This document shows, one piece after another, positions 35,201 through 46,373 of a stretch of DNA of 64,000 bases. The first letter of the stretch is position 1; the number at the start of each line of letters is the position of its first letter. Where the stretch lies: NCBI GenBank assembly GCA_949987565.1, contig OX465102.1, positions 14,499,020 to 14,563,019 on the forward strand, in the 5' to 3' direction. Made by a program: the position numbers and the translations under genes. This DNA is from Luidia sarsii. Lineage: Eukaryota; Echinodermata; Asteroidea; Paxillosida; Luidiidae. Below the pieces are notes generated by a model. The model saw only the letters and a program-made list of their open reading frames with translations, was not told where the DNA came from and made no database searches.

Positions 35201-37256
35201 CCTGCTGTTTCTCAGTCGTTCTGACAGCCTGTAATCCCTTCCTTTTTGGTTTATTCATGCTGCCCCCGACTCTCTATTGTGGTTTTTCCTCCGACTCTCT
35301 CCCTCTAAAATATTTAAAAACAATTCGATTGGGGTCAATAAAATTGATGTTCGCCCCTGGTTTTAATCGTCTCTCCTAAAATTGGACTTCGTGAGGGGGA
35401 ACGGTTTAAAAAAAAAGTAGGGCGAATTTAGGGACCTTCTACCTCTGTGAAAGGTTGTGCTAGAATCGAAACGGCAGGCCCTGCATATACAGTACATTTT
35501 TAAGAAATGGTTTTCTTTTCTTGAACTCGTGTGAATGTGATGTACTATATGGCGCGGTATAAACAACTATACCCCCCTTCTCAAAGTTCTCTTGTTAGTT
35601 GGTTTTTTGCTTACTACTTTTTTTTTATTGGGGGTGTCGCGACTCGCGATAAATTGGAGGGGGTGATAAGATTGGGGGTTGGGGTGGGAGAGACCTTGAC
35701 ATATTCATGCCAAATGTGTTCTCGTTCCACTTTCTTTTCTTTCTTTTTGGCAGGGCGCGTGGATTTGGGAGCACAAGCCCCCATCGGCTGAGCGAGACAC
35801 AGAGGGTGAGAGAGAGAGAGAGAGAGGCGAGAGGGGTGTGTGAAAATCGACGCTCACTAAAACCACCCCGTGCTAGGCGTAGAGGTTTTTTTCTGCCTGA
35901 ATTCACACCCCTAATGAAACTCCAACAATGGCGGCTAAACCATTTGCAGAGGTTTTTTTCTTCTTCTTCTGCTCTACCCTCTCCTCTCCCCCCCCCTCTC
36001 CCTCTCTCTCTTTCCCCCCATTTGTATTATTCTCCCGACCATACACAACAGGGCAAACTCTCTCTATCCCTCTTCTCAGCGAGATCAGCAAAACGCGGAA
36101 GACCCCAGTTCACTATATGAAATGCATGCTGCATTGCACTGCCAACTTGCCCCTAACAAAGCGGTGTTTTCACTTGCTCTGCTTAAACCCCCCTCCCCTA
36201 CCCCTTCCCTCCCTCTCTCAGTTCATGCACACTTGCACAGCACCAATACTCGAGCGCCTTTTAAGTTCTTTCGTAAATAACACGGGACCCCGGCCCCGAA
36301 TAGGGTGAAAAAAAATTGTGCATGCATGCGTGCAGTTTGCTCAAAGATAGGAGTCTCAATCCCAGTGGCTTATTATTCTTCGCCAAGTAATTTGGCCGTG
36401 TTTTATGGAGAAGAAACAGACGTGGTAGGGGAAAATAGCAACCCCCTCAAAAAAAAAACCACCCCATATCAGCCGATACAATGTGCATCGAACTATCGTC
36501 ACAGGCAGAGTGCATTCAGTGCAAGAAGAAGTTTGCGTTCCGGAATAAATGGAGTTTAAAAAAAAAGTCGAGTCCCTCGATGTAAATTCACCCCCTTTTT
36601 TCACCTCTACTAATGGCTACCCACTTTCACAAACCGCGAACGAATGAACCGGCTCAGCTCTGCCCTGAAGGCAATGGAGACCTCTTTTTTTTTTGGAAAG
36701 AGGGGGGGGGGTGGGTTGAGCGACAGAACCAACAAGGCAACAACCACGTTCTGCAGGATTGTTCAATAGGGTATTGACTAGGGTTGAATGTACACGCAGC
36801 CTCTATTCATCGACAGGCCATTGTTGGGCTGTGAAAGCACGCCGGAAACCCTCCACAGTTGGACAACCACTGCTTTAAGGATTCAATGGCTGCATTTTTT
36901 CCCCTTCAACGAACGAACGCCAGAGTACGACAGGAGTTAGTCTTTCGTAACGGGGAAACCATTATTACATACATACACAATAATATTACCTCTTCCTCTT
37001 TCCCCCCACTCTAGAGAATACTGTCAGAAAAGTAACAGAAGAAAAGAATTGCCGGATTCGTACATGATTGTTTTCTTCTTCTTTATAACCAGTTTCAAAT
37101 TTCATAAACAATCCGAAGTACGGGCCGTAAACAACTGGCTGTTTACTGGGAAGTTCGCTAGGCAGGCGTTTTTGTTCAAAACACAATCTGGTCAGGAAAA
37201 TAAAGGTAAAAAAACTACAACTTCCCAGTAGACAAAACAGACCGACCACGTCACGG

Positions 37257-37262
37257 TTTATT
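37257..37262 (-). other. Candidate poly(A) signal for the Sprouty transcript
   Basis: On the minus strand this reads AATAAA, about 1.28 kb after the stop codon. It is one of few such hexamers in the right orientation downstream. Nothing else marks the cleavage site. Confidence 0.15.
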
Positions 37263-38501
37263 ATCGTATGCGCTCTTATATATTCTCTATATATACTATA
37301 TATGTATGTATGTATGTACATATATATTAAATATACATATATACATGTATACACACATATAAATATATACAATACATGTATTCACTTACAGATTTTTCAA
37401 CAAGTGCGATTTGAGTTTCGTGCATTTACAAAGGCTCGTTCACTGGTGTGTGTTTCTTTTTAAATCAGACCCAGCGAATGGGAGAGATGATAATGAGATA
37501 TGCGAACGTGACTTTAAACAAACATTGGGTCTAAGGGCCCCTCTGGTTTACCTTTTTGATAGAGGAGGGGGGGGGCCGGATACGAAAATGGCGCCAAAAC
37601 GACACTGGGTCAGCTACTATTTTTTGGCAACGCACCAGTTGGCCCAATTCCTTCCCCTCTCTCTTTTCCCGATGCACCTGTTTTCGACCTGATGATTTTT
37701 TTTTCATAAGTGGAAATCGGAAGCCCCAACTCTCCAACCTCCCCCCCCCACAAAAAAAAGCCGTCGGTACTTTTGCCTCATGAGTCTATACAAAAAAACA
37801 TCTGGGAATACTAAATAACCGTTACATTTTATACACATTATATTTTAGCACACTATCTAGGTGTACAGTGTTCCAAAAAAAAATTCATTGCACCATGTTT
37901 CCTATGAATAATAATATAACTCCATCTTACGGTCAGGGATTCCACCCATAAGATGACCACGGCGAGAACAGCGAGGGTAAAGGTTTGTCCGCACTCTATG
38001 GTCGTGTTTTTCTCTCTCTTCCCCCCCTTTTTAAAAGTAATTTGCCAAAGGGTTCTTCGGGTGAGCATACAAAAACCAGGAGTGAACACTACCGGTTGGG
38101 CTTCATCCACACGAGTTGGTGGTGGCTCGCAAGCGAGCCGAGCTGACTGGCCGATGCCGTATATCCTCCCCGGGTCGCCGGTGATCGTGGCAGTATTCTG
38201 GGGTCGAGAGGCAACGGCAGCGCTGCTCCCTTCTCGATACTGTCGGCCAGCCGAGCCCGAGCCCAAGCCCGAGCCTTCCCGGTGCCGACAACGCACTGGT
38301 ATAATATCCTTGAGTTACGGAAACGATGCCGCGGTGGCCACGTGGCGGGGCTTGTCAGGGACCCGACGGGGGGCTGGCTAACCACAGCCCCGCGGGCCGG
38401 CACCGTGCGCCCCGCTGACTCCAACCGGTGTCGAGTGATCCGCGGCCGGCCGGCCATCACGCAACCTCCCGGCGCTCTCGCTCTCCCTCTCCCGTCCGCT
38501 A

Positions 38502-38537
38502 CCACCACTACCACCACCACCACCACTACCACCACCG
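38502..38537 (-). repeat. GGT/GTG microsatellite after the Sprouty stop
   Basis: Triplet repeats begin within a few bases of the double TAG stop and fall in the presumed 3' UTR. In another frame they give a poly-Val run, which is meaningless. Confidence 0.85.
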
Positions 38538-38540
38538 CTA

Positions 38541-39359
38541 CTACAAGGTCTCGTAATCCGGGTCCTTGCACTTGCAGGCGTCCCTGGCGAAGCAGAACTT
38601 GCAGGCGGCCAGGCAGCCCCGACCGGGGAGGTAGCACCAGAGGCAGGGCAGGACCAGCGAGATGACGCCCATCAGCGACCATCTCAGGCAGCACTTGTGG
38701 TCGCCGCACGAGCACGGGTTGTCGCCCCACGAGTAGTCGTCATGGTTGCTGTCGGCCAGGTGGTAGAAGAGCCCCCGCACGCAGCAGAGGCAGGTGGCGT
38801 AGTCCAGGGCGCTCTCGGCCGAGCACTGGTAGCGCTCGCCGCACAGCCACGTCTGCGGCAGCTCGGTCCGCGACCGACAGCTGTCGCAGTAGCAGCCGCC
38901 GCAGGTCGGGCAGGTCAGCGGGACCTTGCTGTTGTAGCAGTGCACGGGGGTCCTGCCCGGCCCCGCCGGCTCCCTCTCCCCCGGCTGCCCGTCCCCACGA
39001 GTCCGGCCCCCTTCCCGCTTGGCGAGCTTCAGGACCTTGGTCTTGCCGTTGTCGCTGACCACGATGGTCGTGGAGCGGTGGCCGCGGTGGTGGTGGCCGC
39101 CGGAGAAGCCTAGCTCCGCCGAGGAGTCATTGTTGTTGCGCTTGTTCCGGTAGAGCGTGTCGATGCCCGGCACGGACACGTAGTCGTTCTGTCGGGCCTG
39201 GCGCTCTGACGGCGCGCTCTGCAAGGCCGGCAGCTCTAAGCCCCGTAGCTGCTGCTGCTGCTGCTGCTGCTGCTGCAGATGGTGGTGCTGAGACTGGACG
39301 CTCGGCTGCCGGTGGGACCTGGGCTGCCGCGATATCACGCCATTTCCATCCTGTGCCAT
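38541..39359 (-). CDS. SPRY: Sprouty-family receptor tyrosine kinase signalling antagonist
   Basis: The 272-residue product carries a full Sprouty cysteine-rich domain at about residues 140-265. Landmarks are CPTCGGCYCDSC, LPQTWLC, SAESALDYATCLCCVRGLFY, NPCSC, CCLRWS and LPCLWCYLPGRGC. Sprouty proteins act at the membrane downstream of FGF and other receptor kinases to restrain Ras-ERK signalling, and this domain serves membrane targeting and oligomer formation. The N-terminal half is low-complexity (HHHL then nine Gln, residues 25-37). Residues 58-64, NDYVSVP, align with the short conserved N-terminal motif whose tyrosine binds the Cbl TKB domain, though Val replaces the usual Ser/Thr after the tyrosine. 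I chose the ATG at 39359 because MAQDGNG resembles the start of vertebrate SPRY2; the frame is open 12 codons further to a splice acceptor. Two TAG stops in a row end the frame. The vertebrate paralogue it matches best cannot be told by eye. No Spred EVH1 domain is present, so Spred is unlikely. Confidence 0.93.
   Translation of the reverse strand: MAQDGNGVISRQPRSHRQPSVQSQHHHLQQQQQQQQQLRGLELPALQSAPSERQARQNDYVSVPGIDTLYRNKRNNNDSSAELGFSGGHHHRGHRSTTIVVSDNGKTKVLKLAKREGGRTRGDGQPGEREPAGPGRTPVHCYNSKVPLTCPTCGGCYCDSCRSRTELPQTWLCGERYQCSAESALDYATCLCCVRGLFYHLADSNHDDYSWGDNPCSCGDHKCCLRWSLMGVISLVLPCLWCYLPGRGCLAACKFCFARDACKCKDPDYETL
39249..39275 (-). repeat. Pure (CAG)9 coding for polyglutamine in Sprouty
   Basis: Nine uninterrupted CAG codons lie between Leu codons CTG and CTA, directly after three His codons. 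A pure codon run suggests recent slippage and likely length polymorphism. Confidence 0.9.
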
Positions 39360-39428
39360 GGATGCAACATGCGGCAAACCAGCGCTCCATAAACTCTGCA
39401 ACACAGGAAAAAAGAAGCACACCATTTG

Positions 39429-39475
39429 AGAAAGGGTCCTGGTACTAGGATCGAGAACGAAACGCCAGGCCCTCC
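39429..39475 (+). mobile_element. Family C relic beside the Sprouty splice acceptor
   Basis: GGGTCCTGGTACTAGGATCG, then GAACGAAACGCCAGGCCCT, is a decayed family C arm with a small internal insertion. It sits 34-80 bases upstream of the Sprouty acceptor, in the region where the branch point would be expected. Confidence 0.55.
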
Positions 39476-42400
39476 TGTGTTTAGATACAAACCGAATAGT
39501 TGGATCTCCGACTGTCTATCCTAAAAATATAAAATAAAAGGCGGCTTCGTTAATTAATGGCGGGAGGTCAAACACCGGGGAATCCACTCTCCCACCACCC
39601 TAGAGAGGCGCCAACAAAACACACACACACCACGCAGAAAGTCCCAGCAACCTTGGCGAGGAGACAGCACGATAACGACACAGTCGGCCCGACGCTAGAT
39701 AGTAGACTAGTACAAGTAGAGGATAACACCCCCGACAGATGTCAGGATTCGTGGCGTCTCTCCCACTCTCTCGTTACCAAAAAAAATTGGATCCCAAGAA
39801 GACGGGGTTGCCCTGTAAAAGGAAGGGAACTGCTGGGGAAAATCGGCGTCTAAAATACCATGATCATGTTGACGGTGTCCAGTCGAAACGACCGCGTCCG
39901 GTTGCGGGGTTGGGAAGATCGAAGCTCCAGGACATCAGCACCGCTCACGCCGTTAGACAGACCACAACTGTCTCTCTCTCTTTCTCTCTAGACTCTATCT
40001 CGTCGACCCGAGCCAAGAGTAAACTAGTATCACCTCCCCTGCTTCGGACTGCGGCCGGTCTGAGTTCAATTCTGTCGGTCCCGTTGTTTATGACACCAGC
40101 CATAAACAACGTCCCACGGCTAGGGGAACTGTCTAATCAAGAGACTGGAAATGAGCCCGCGTTTAGAGGGAGGGTGGGGGGTGGGGGAGCTAAAAAAAAA
40201 TATATCCCCGGCCGTGGCCGGAAATCTACTCACCCCCAATCGGGACTGGTTAAATAACGCAAAGCCCCCCCGACATGGTGACAGTGCTTCCACTCCAGAC
40301 CACAAGTTAGTACCCTCCTTTCCCTACTTCCCTCCCTCCACTCTCTTTCTCTCTTTCTCTCTCTCTGTTCAGGGATATCGGGCCGACAATCTCTGGGTTA
40401 ATTTGGCCAGGAATTTTATTATAGGCCGGGGATGGGACTCAAGGCAGGCCGATGGGAGGAAGGCAGGCAGGCAGGCAGGCAGGCAGAGAGAAGGGGGAAA
40501 AAAGAGGAGATTGGCTACTTGATTAACGGAAACACATGTGACATAAATTGCCCCCTCAATGCCGTCCGAACGAACTCCCGCGGCGCGGTCGTCAGCGTAC
40601 CAACCCCTCGCAGTTGACTAACGATCCATCAGAATCCTTCCCTGGGTTCAGAAGGTCCTCGAAAGTCGAAACAGCTACCATGCTCATCTTTGGTGGGGTT
40701 TCCTCTACATAATATTACTTCTGGCGGTATATGTCCGTGAAAATACTCTCCTTACGGCAGGGAAGTCGTGTTTTTGTGGGAGAGGGCAGGGGGTGACGAT
40801 GGGGGTCATAGCGAGGGTATCAAAGAGACCGAGTAGCTTCGTTCAAAAGAAATACAAAACTCAGCCCGACCCCCAAAAGGGACTTTGAATTTAACGACCG
40901 TCAAATCGTTTAAGTTGACCACATATACACATCGACATTGACAGACTTCTGTAGTATATCTCAATCCAGTGTATACTGACGAATAAAGAGGCTGACTATC
41001 ACGTGGATGCATGGCATTGGCATGCTGACTTCTTTGGTTTGACAAAAACCAAACAACACACATTTGTTCTTTGCAGCAAGAACATAAAGCTTCCACGAAA
41101 AGCCAGTTCGTGGAAGCTCAGACGATTAGTTTATCCCCTTCCTCATGCCCCCCTCACTCCCACCACCCAGGGTCTATTGAGTTATAATTCCTGATAATTT
41201 GCCACAGATTGACACCCTGCGTAAATCGCCTTTGACTGCCACAGCCAGCAAGCCTCAGTCAAGCCTGTGCATATACTGCGGTGAATATATAAGAACAGGA
41301 CGGAGGGGAGGGGGGGAGGGGGAAAAAGTCAAGCAAAAAGCAAACTTCACACAGTGCAAAATGCAAAGTTCAAACACCCGATAGGGCCCAGCACCAGTAC
41401 AGATGGCCAACAAGAGAGAAGTTATCGCCATCTCGCTTGTATAATTATAACCTTTCTGGTTTGGAGGCGGGGGGGGGGGCTAAAACGGATACGATACGGT
41501 GAGTATTTCGGCCTAGGGTTTCAATTCTGGCTAGGTTTACAAGCAAGGAGCACCCGGCAATCCCTGAAATGATACTGGCCCCCTCGGGGACCCCAGTCGC
41601 TAACCACAAGCGGCCGTTCTGCCAGCTAGCCCCCCTTCTAGAATTTCAACTTCCACTTTGGGAAACCATACGTTCACGAACCGAATGCCAACACAGAACA
41701 AGCCACACGGACCTCGAGATAGGGTCCTGCATGCAACGGAGCACTTACATCTCACTCCGTACGATTTCAGGTGCGTTTTACCTCATGCTGAAGAACAAGA
41801 AATGAGCATATCGCCACGCATGATAACACGATGCCTAACGGTGATAGAATGCAATGCATACCTACCCTTGCGCTCCACAGCAGGGAAGGCACGCGATATC
41901 AAAAGTCACACAGACCGGATAGAGGCTTGCCTAACGCTATCTATGCTAAAAAAGCAATACAAATGAACCCGATGTGTATTCTACAATAACGCGTGTAACC
42001 ACAACCTCAACTCCCAACCACGTATAAGACGCCCACACACAGCATGCATGTTGTACTAGTATACGCACCACACAAACAAGAAAACTTACAGTTGGATGTG
42101 TTCAGGCAATGCCTGTTGTTCTGTGTTCTCAGTCATGCGTTCCAGCGATATAAATATCCAGCGTGTACTGGTACCAATCCATGGAACTTCTCAGAGCCCT
42201 TTGGAGCCGTGAAGAAGGTTATGATCCCATGCGGTGTACAACACGTAAAAATCACGGGGCAGCTAGTAGAGACGATTCGATTTGGGCGATTGGAAAATAA
42301 CCAAATATGAAAGAAAAAGTATTCCCGCTCCGTGGACGCTCACAGCACGGTTATTTTTTTTTATATCGTAGGACGAGATCTGAGGCTTTGAGATTTGGGT

Positions 42401-45400
42401 GCCGACTAACAGCCAGATCCACTATATAGGATATAGCCTCGGCGCTCGCTTGCTCTCTGAGCTTGGACGTCCTATGCCTACCAGCGAAGTACACATCAGT
42501 GAGTGATTCCAGGGCCGTGGACGTCGGAGGGGACCCCTTCACTGAATGGGGCCGGCGGAATGGCTCTCTTCCGTTCCCGATCAGCGCTGTTTCCCCGTGC
42601 AGTATACACGCAGAGCCCAGCCAGTCAGCCAACGAGCAACGTCACTGTACACAGGGCCCGCTATTATATGTAAATGTAGGAGGGGCGTACTCGATGGACC
42701 AGCACCATTACGCCATAGGGGGTTTCCTCCGAACCTGTCACCTTCGTTTCCGGACCGGCCTTCGTCGACCCTACCCCCACCCCCTACTCCCAGCTGCGTG
42801 ACCGGATGAATTTCATCACATCCTAAATTCCAAGCAGTGTTGTATTACAAATAAACAAACGCCGAGCTTGAGAGAGAGAGAAAAAAAATGGGTCATTCTT
42901 TTTCTTCTTTTTTTCTTTCTCTCTCTCCACCCCTCTCTGCTTCTAATACATTTTTTTGCGTCATTGTTGGTTGGTGGGCTCGTGGCCGGCGGCTGCCCCT
43001 CCGTGTTTCCGAACGGGGTGGGATTGTCGAACACCCCCCTCTCCCGGTGGCGGCGTTGGGCGAGTCCGCGGCCTGCCTTATTTTGGACCGGGGCCTGGGC
43101 TGTCCAAACATCGCCCCGACGAATGGTTTGGCCATCACTAATCTTTGGGGGATAAGGCATTTCCGGTCTTATCGAGTTCCGTTTTGCAAGTTTATCAAAA
43201 ACAAACGGCCGAGTGGAACATGCAGCGCGGGCTCTGCACGGACCAGCGGGAAGGTGAGGCCGGGCAGGGCTGCTGTAACGCCAGGGCCGTACTGTGCAAA
43301 TGTAGGGTTCTGGCGGCGCTCACGCACGATTGCAGGGTTAAAGCTTCCATCCTCAACACCCGTTATACCAACGAGCACTGCTCGGTCACGTCCGCATAGT
43401 CCACAAAACAGCCATCGGGCCGGGCTCACACGAGGCCCATTGCAACTGCCATGTTTGCTTTCCATCTACGCGAATACCTCCAGTCACTACTGTACATTCA
43501 TGCCCACCCCTCCCTCCCTCCCTCCCTTCCTCTCTCGTCCCTTACACCGGACGACCGTCAGCGGAGACATCAATCTGTCAGACACTCAAATAACGACAAT
43601 GTTCGGAGCGGGGCTGGCGGAGATTTTTTTTTTCTTGGTTCATGTGTGTAAAGCTGGTCCCATCAGTCAGCGGTGCACAGGGGCGGGTAGAAATTGAGGC
43701 CGCCTATTCTGACATCTGATGTAAAGTAGGGCTACGCACGTCGTAATTGGAAACAGTGGTACTGGCAGAACGACATTGCCCTTTCTTTTTCTCTTAAGTT
43801 CCCTTCCTTCATACATACGATTTTCCCCTCAAACATCAAAGACATCTATTTCCACGGAAAGGCTAAGTTTAAAACATCAGATGTAAAAAAAAAAAAAAAA
43901 AAAAAAATGAGAGAAAAAAATCATGAAACCTTCTCATCTCAGTGTTCATCACGTCGAACAAAGGCAAAACATCATTGGGTTCCATCTTTAGAGGTTACGG
44001 TCTTGAGGAAATGATTCAGTATTGGAAAAAGAAAAGAGGAAGAGAAAAAAAAACAAAAAAAAAACCAGCGACTGAGGACTAGCACAAGATAGGAAGGAAA
44101 GCAGAATAGGAGCAGGTGAACGTATGGTAATGTGCGAGGGACTAGACCTCATGGATCAATTGGGCCCTCCAAAAAATAGTTTTTACAATTACATTTACAT
44201 TCTGCTTACGATTACATGGCATTTCAAAAAAAGGTTGGGAGGTAGGGAATTTTTTGGGGGCCAATTATTTGTGTACTCTCATTTGGAGGCATCTGCATTG
44301 TGGTCAAACCTTGATAGAATCAAAATCAAATTACACGATCAAATTGTTACACGATCTTTGTTTCCCAATAAACAAATTTGGGGTTGCAAGCTAGAAATAG
44401 GGTCGGTCGGGTAACTGGAAGCAGAATTATATATAATGTTTTGCCTACAATCCATTTAGCCTACATTTGGCAATCTGGCCTACTTCCTTCACGTCGCACA
44501 AGAGACCCGTCTGACGTGATTTACTGAAACTCCACAGCGAGACCCGACGGGAAAGCAAATGAAAATCATACAAACTCACATTCCTATAGATTCAGGTAAC
44601 AAGCGCCATTCGGTTTTTTTTATATTTAGTTTCCCATACTTCGGAGGAAAAAAAAAGCAAGCTGCGGCCACTGTGCAACTTCCCATGCAGAGATATATAC
44701 TCCACTGCGCATTCAAAGAGCTGCACGCACAAAATCGTTATGTAACCGATGTTTGAAAACAAAACAAAATCTCCACGAAAGGGAAATATCGTAACGTTGA
44801 CTTGAATATAACATTTTTTGGATGGGGATTTTTGATCTGTTATTTCGCGTCGGGCGTCATTCCAGAAATTGGGGACAGTATTGGTGAAGAGTAGGCCTAT
44901 TCTGTCAGCATGAGTACGGAGCCCCACACTGAGATTAGAAGCAATGACGGTTGCTGCACAAAGGCTAGAGCTGCCATTTTTTTTCACAAAGGGAAAGGGT
45001 TGGTTTCTGCATTGGTTTTATCACGAACACAGTCGCGACATCCCATCCTGGTTTTTTTTTTAATTAGGAGACGAGGCATTCTGGTTTCATTAAGGTCGAC
45101 GTAAATCGGCCTGCATACTTTGGTTTCCAAATTGCCAGAAAGAAAAAAAAAACACCCAAACGGCTCGGCTCCACGCAGACTCGATCGGTCGCCTACTCAA
45201 AAAGAGAGAAAAAAATTCGTCTGCATTCATCATCCGTGACCAATCAGAGCAATTCCGTTCCTCGGAGGCTCGATCTATATATCTAACCTCGCCTCTTCAC
45301 CCACTGCCTCCAAAGTGATTGCGCAACAATCAAATAGCGATTGATGACGAAAGTAATGGCTAGTACTTAGTAGTAGTAGAAATACTTTCAAATGACAAGT

Positions 45401-45809
45401 TAGATCACTCAGAGGGCCCGACAATTCAATCTTAGGAAGTCATCTCTCAAAGTCAAGAACCTGCTCAAATTGAAACAGATGCATGGGCTTAGTCTAACGG
45501 TATTTTTTTCTTCTTCTAAGATTGCATCTTTGAGGACACCCTAAGCGCGAACGACAATTTTGAATGACTTAATTATTACGATTAGAACAAACACCAAAAT
45601 TTTCCCAGGGCATATCGTTGTTTCAACCCTAACAGGCATAATGAATTCATTCAAGGAGAAAGCGGAAATGGACCGAAGTGTCCCTTAGTAACCAGAAGAC
45701 TCCATCCAGAACCATGGATGGAGACATCTTTTCTTCCTCCATGCCTGAACTAACATGCAGGTATATAGTCTACCACCAAATGGGATAGGAGGTGGGGGAT
45801 CCGTGGTGA
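39476..45809. other. Presumed intron or 5' flank of Sprouty, no other gene seen
   Basis: It contains CA, CT and GCAG microsatellite patches (39618, 40336, 40453), a CpG-rich block at 42530-43450 with open frames on both strands but no domain, an A23 run near 43885, and decayed family C fragments near 45410-45640. The CpG block could be regulatory. Confidence 0.45.
45240..45282 (+). promoter_or_regulatory. CCAAT and TATA motifs 36 bp apart
   Basis: A CCAATCAGAG box at 45240 is followed by CTATATATCT at 45275-45284. The pair is arranged as in a plus-strand promoter, antisense to Sprouty. No downstream exon is recognised, and chance is quite possible. Confidence 0.15.
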
Positions 45810-46066
45810 GCCCTGGTAACTGGTCTCGCTCTTCTGATTGAGCCCAGGCGAACGACAACGACTTGAGACAGCAGCACCTCTAATTGCTGCTTCCATCATA
45901 CGCAAGAAAAAGATTCATCTGTGGGGCCCATGTTGTCGACCTCCAATAGTTGGTATTGGGCCCTGGCAACTGGTCTCGCTCTTCTGATTGAGCCCAGGCG
46001 AACGACAACAACTTGAGACAGCAGCACCTCTAATTGCTGCTTGCCTCATAGTCATACGCAAGAAGA
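45810..46066. repeat. Tandem duplication of a 104-bp segment
   Basis: The segment with CTCGCTCTTCTGATTGAGCC and GCAGCACCTCTAATTGCTGC occurs at 45810-45912 and 45958-46066, about 150 bp apart, with few differences. The second phrase is itself a hairpin (GCAGCA/TGCTGC). Confidence 0.8.
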
Positions 46067-46214
46067 AGAAATCAAGGGGATCCGTGTGGCTCTTGAAGAT
46101 TTGTTTTTGAAGCCAAGAGTCGAAAACCCAATTTCGAAGCCAATAAATTCGATTCCAAATTTGTTCTGTTGCTGAAATGGGGTAACAATATGACAAATTA
46201 GGGCCTATACATAC

Positions 46215-46373
46215 CACTTCCACGTATTCGCCGGCGTCCTCGTGGATGGGTCTGGCGGATTTCATCGTGGCTCCGGCCCAGCACGGGGAGGCGCGATGCG
46301 GAGTCGGAGTCGTGCCCTGGCCGGGCTTCACGGGAGCTAGCACGGCGCACTTGGTGGTGGAGCGACGGCCCAT
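46215..46373 (-). CDS. Candidate 5' coding exon, possibly of Sprouty (53 codons)
   Basis: It starts at an ATG in good context (ATCATGG) and codes for MGRRSTTKCAVLAPVKPG and so on to GEYVEV. It stops at a strong splice donor, GTG|GTATGTA. The codons are GC- and CpG-rich like the Sprouty exon. The donor is in phase 0 and the Sprouty acceptor is also phase 0, so joining them gives a continuous 337-residue frame across a 6.8-kb intron. I do not recognise any domain. Vertebrate Sprouty coding regions lie in one exon, and the Sprouty exon has its own plausible start, so this could equally be a 5' exon of another gene or chance. An ATG 20 codons further upstream (46433) is also in frame. Confidence 0.3.

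Larger units (their letters stand above)
32227..38540. other. Long intergenic or 3' flanking stretch, no gene seen
   Basis: This 6.3 kb lies downstream of the Sprouty stop codon. It contains G13 runs (32927, 33066), C-A homopolymer junctions (33996-34032, 35174-35194, 37741-37758), GA patches near 34350 and 35811, a decayed family C arm at 35445-35485, a (TATG)-type palindromic tract at 37285-37385 and a GGT microsatellite at 38502-38536 (minus strand). Part of it may be Sprouty 3' UTR. None of the open frames has a recognised domain. Confidence 0.5.
38541..39395 (-). other. SPRY: Terminal exon of the Sprouty gene with 3' splice site
   Basis: Immediately upstream on the minus strand the sequence reads TTCTTTTTTCCTGTGTTGCAG, a strong polypyrimidine tract and acceptor, here counted so that the exon begins at 39395 (a second AG two bases later is possible). 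The acceptor lies in frame (phase 0) with the Sprouty frame and there is no stop between it and the ATG at 39359. So at least one upstream exon exists, coding or not. Confidence 0.7.

Noticed and set aside
38541..39425. Sprouty start at the ATG at 39425
   Set aside because: Those codons lie upstream of a strong splice acceptor and spell its polypyrimidine tract (VCFFFPVLQ); they are intronic.
42816..43697. Open frames on both strands in a CpG-rich block (up to 269 codons)
   Set aside because: High GC lowers stop frequency; overlapping frames on both strands and no domain or convincing splice sites. May be regulatory DNA.
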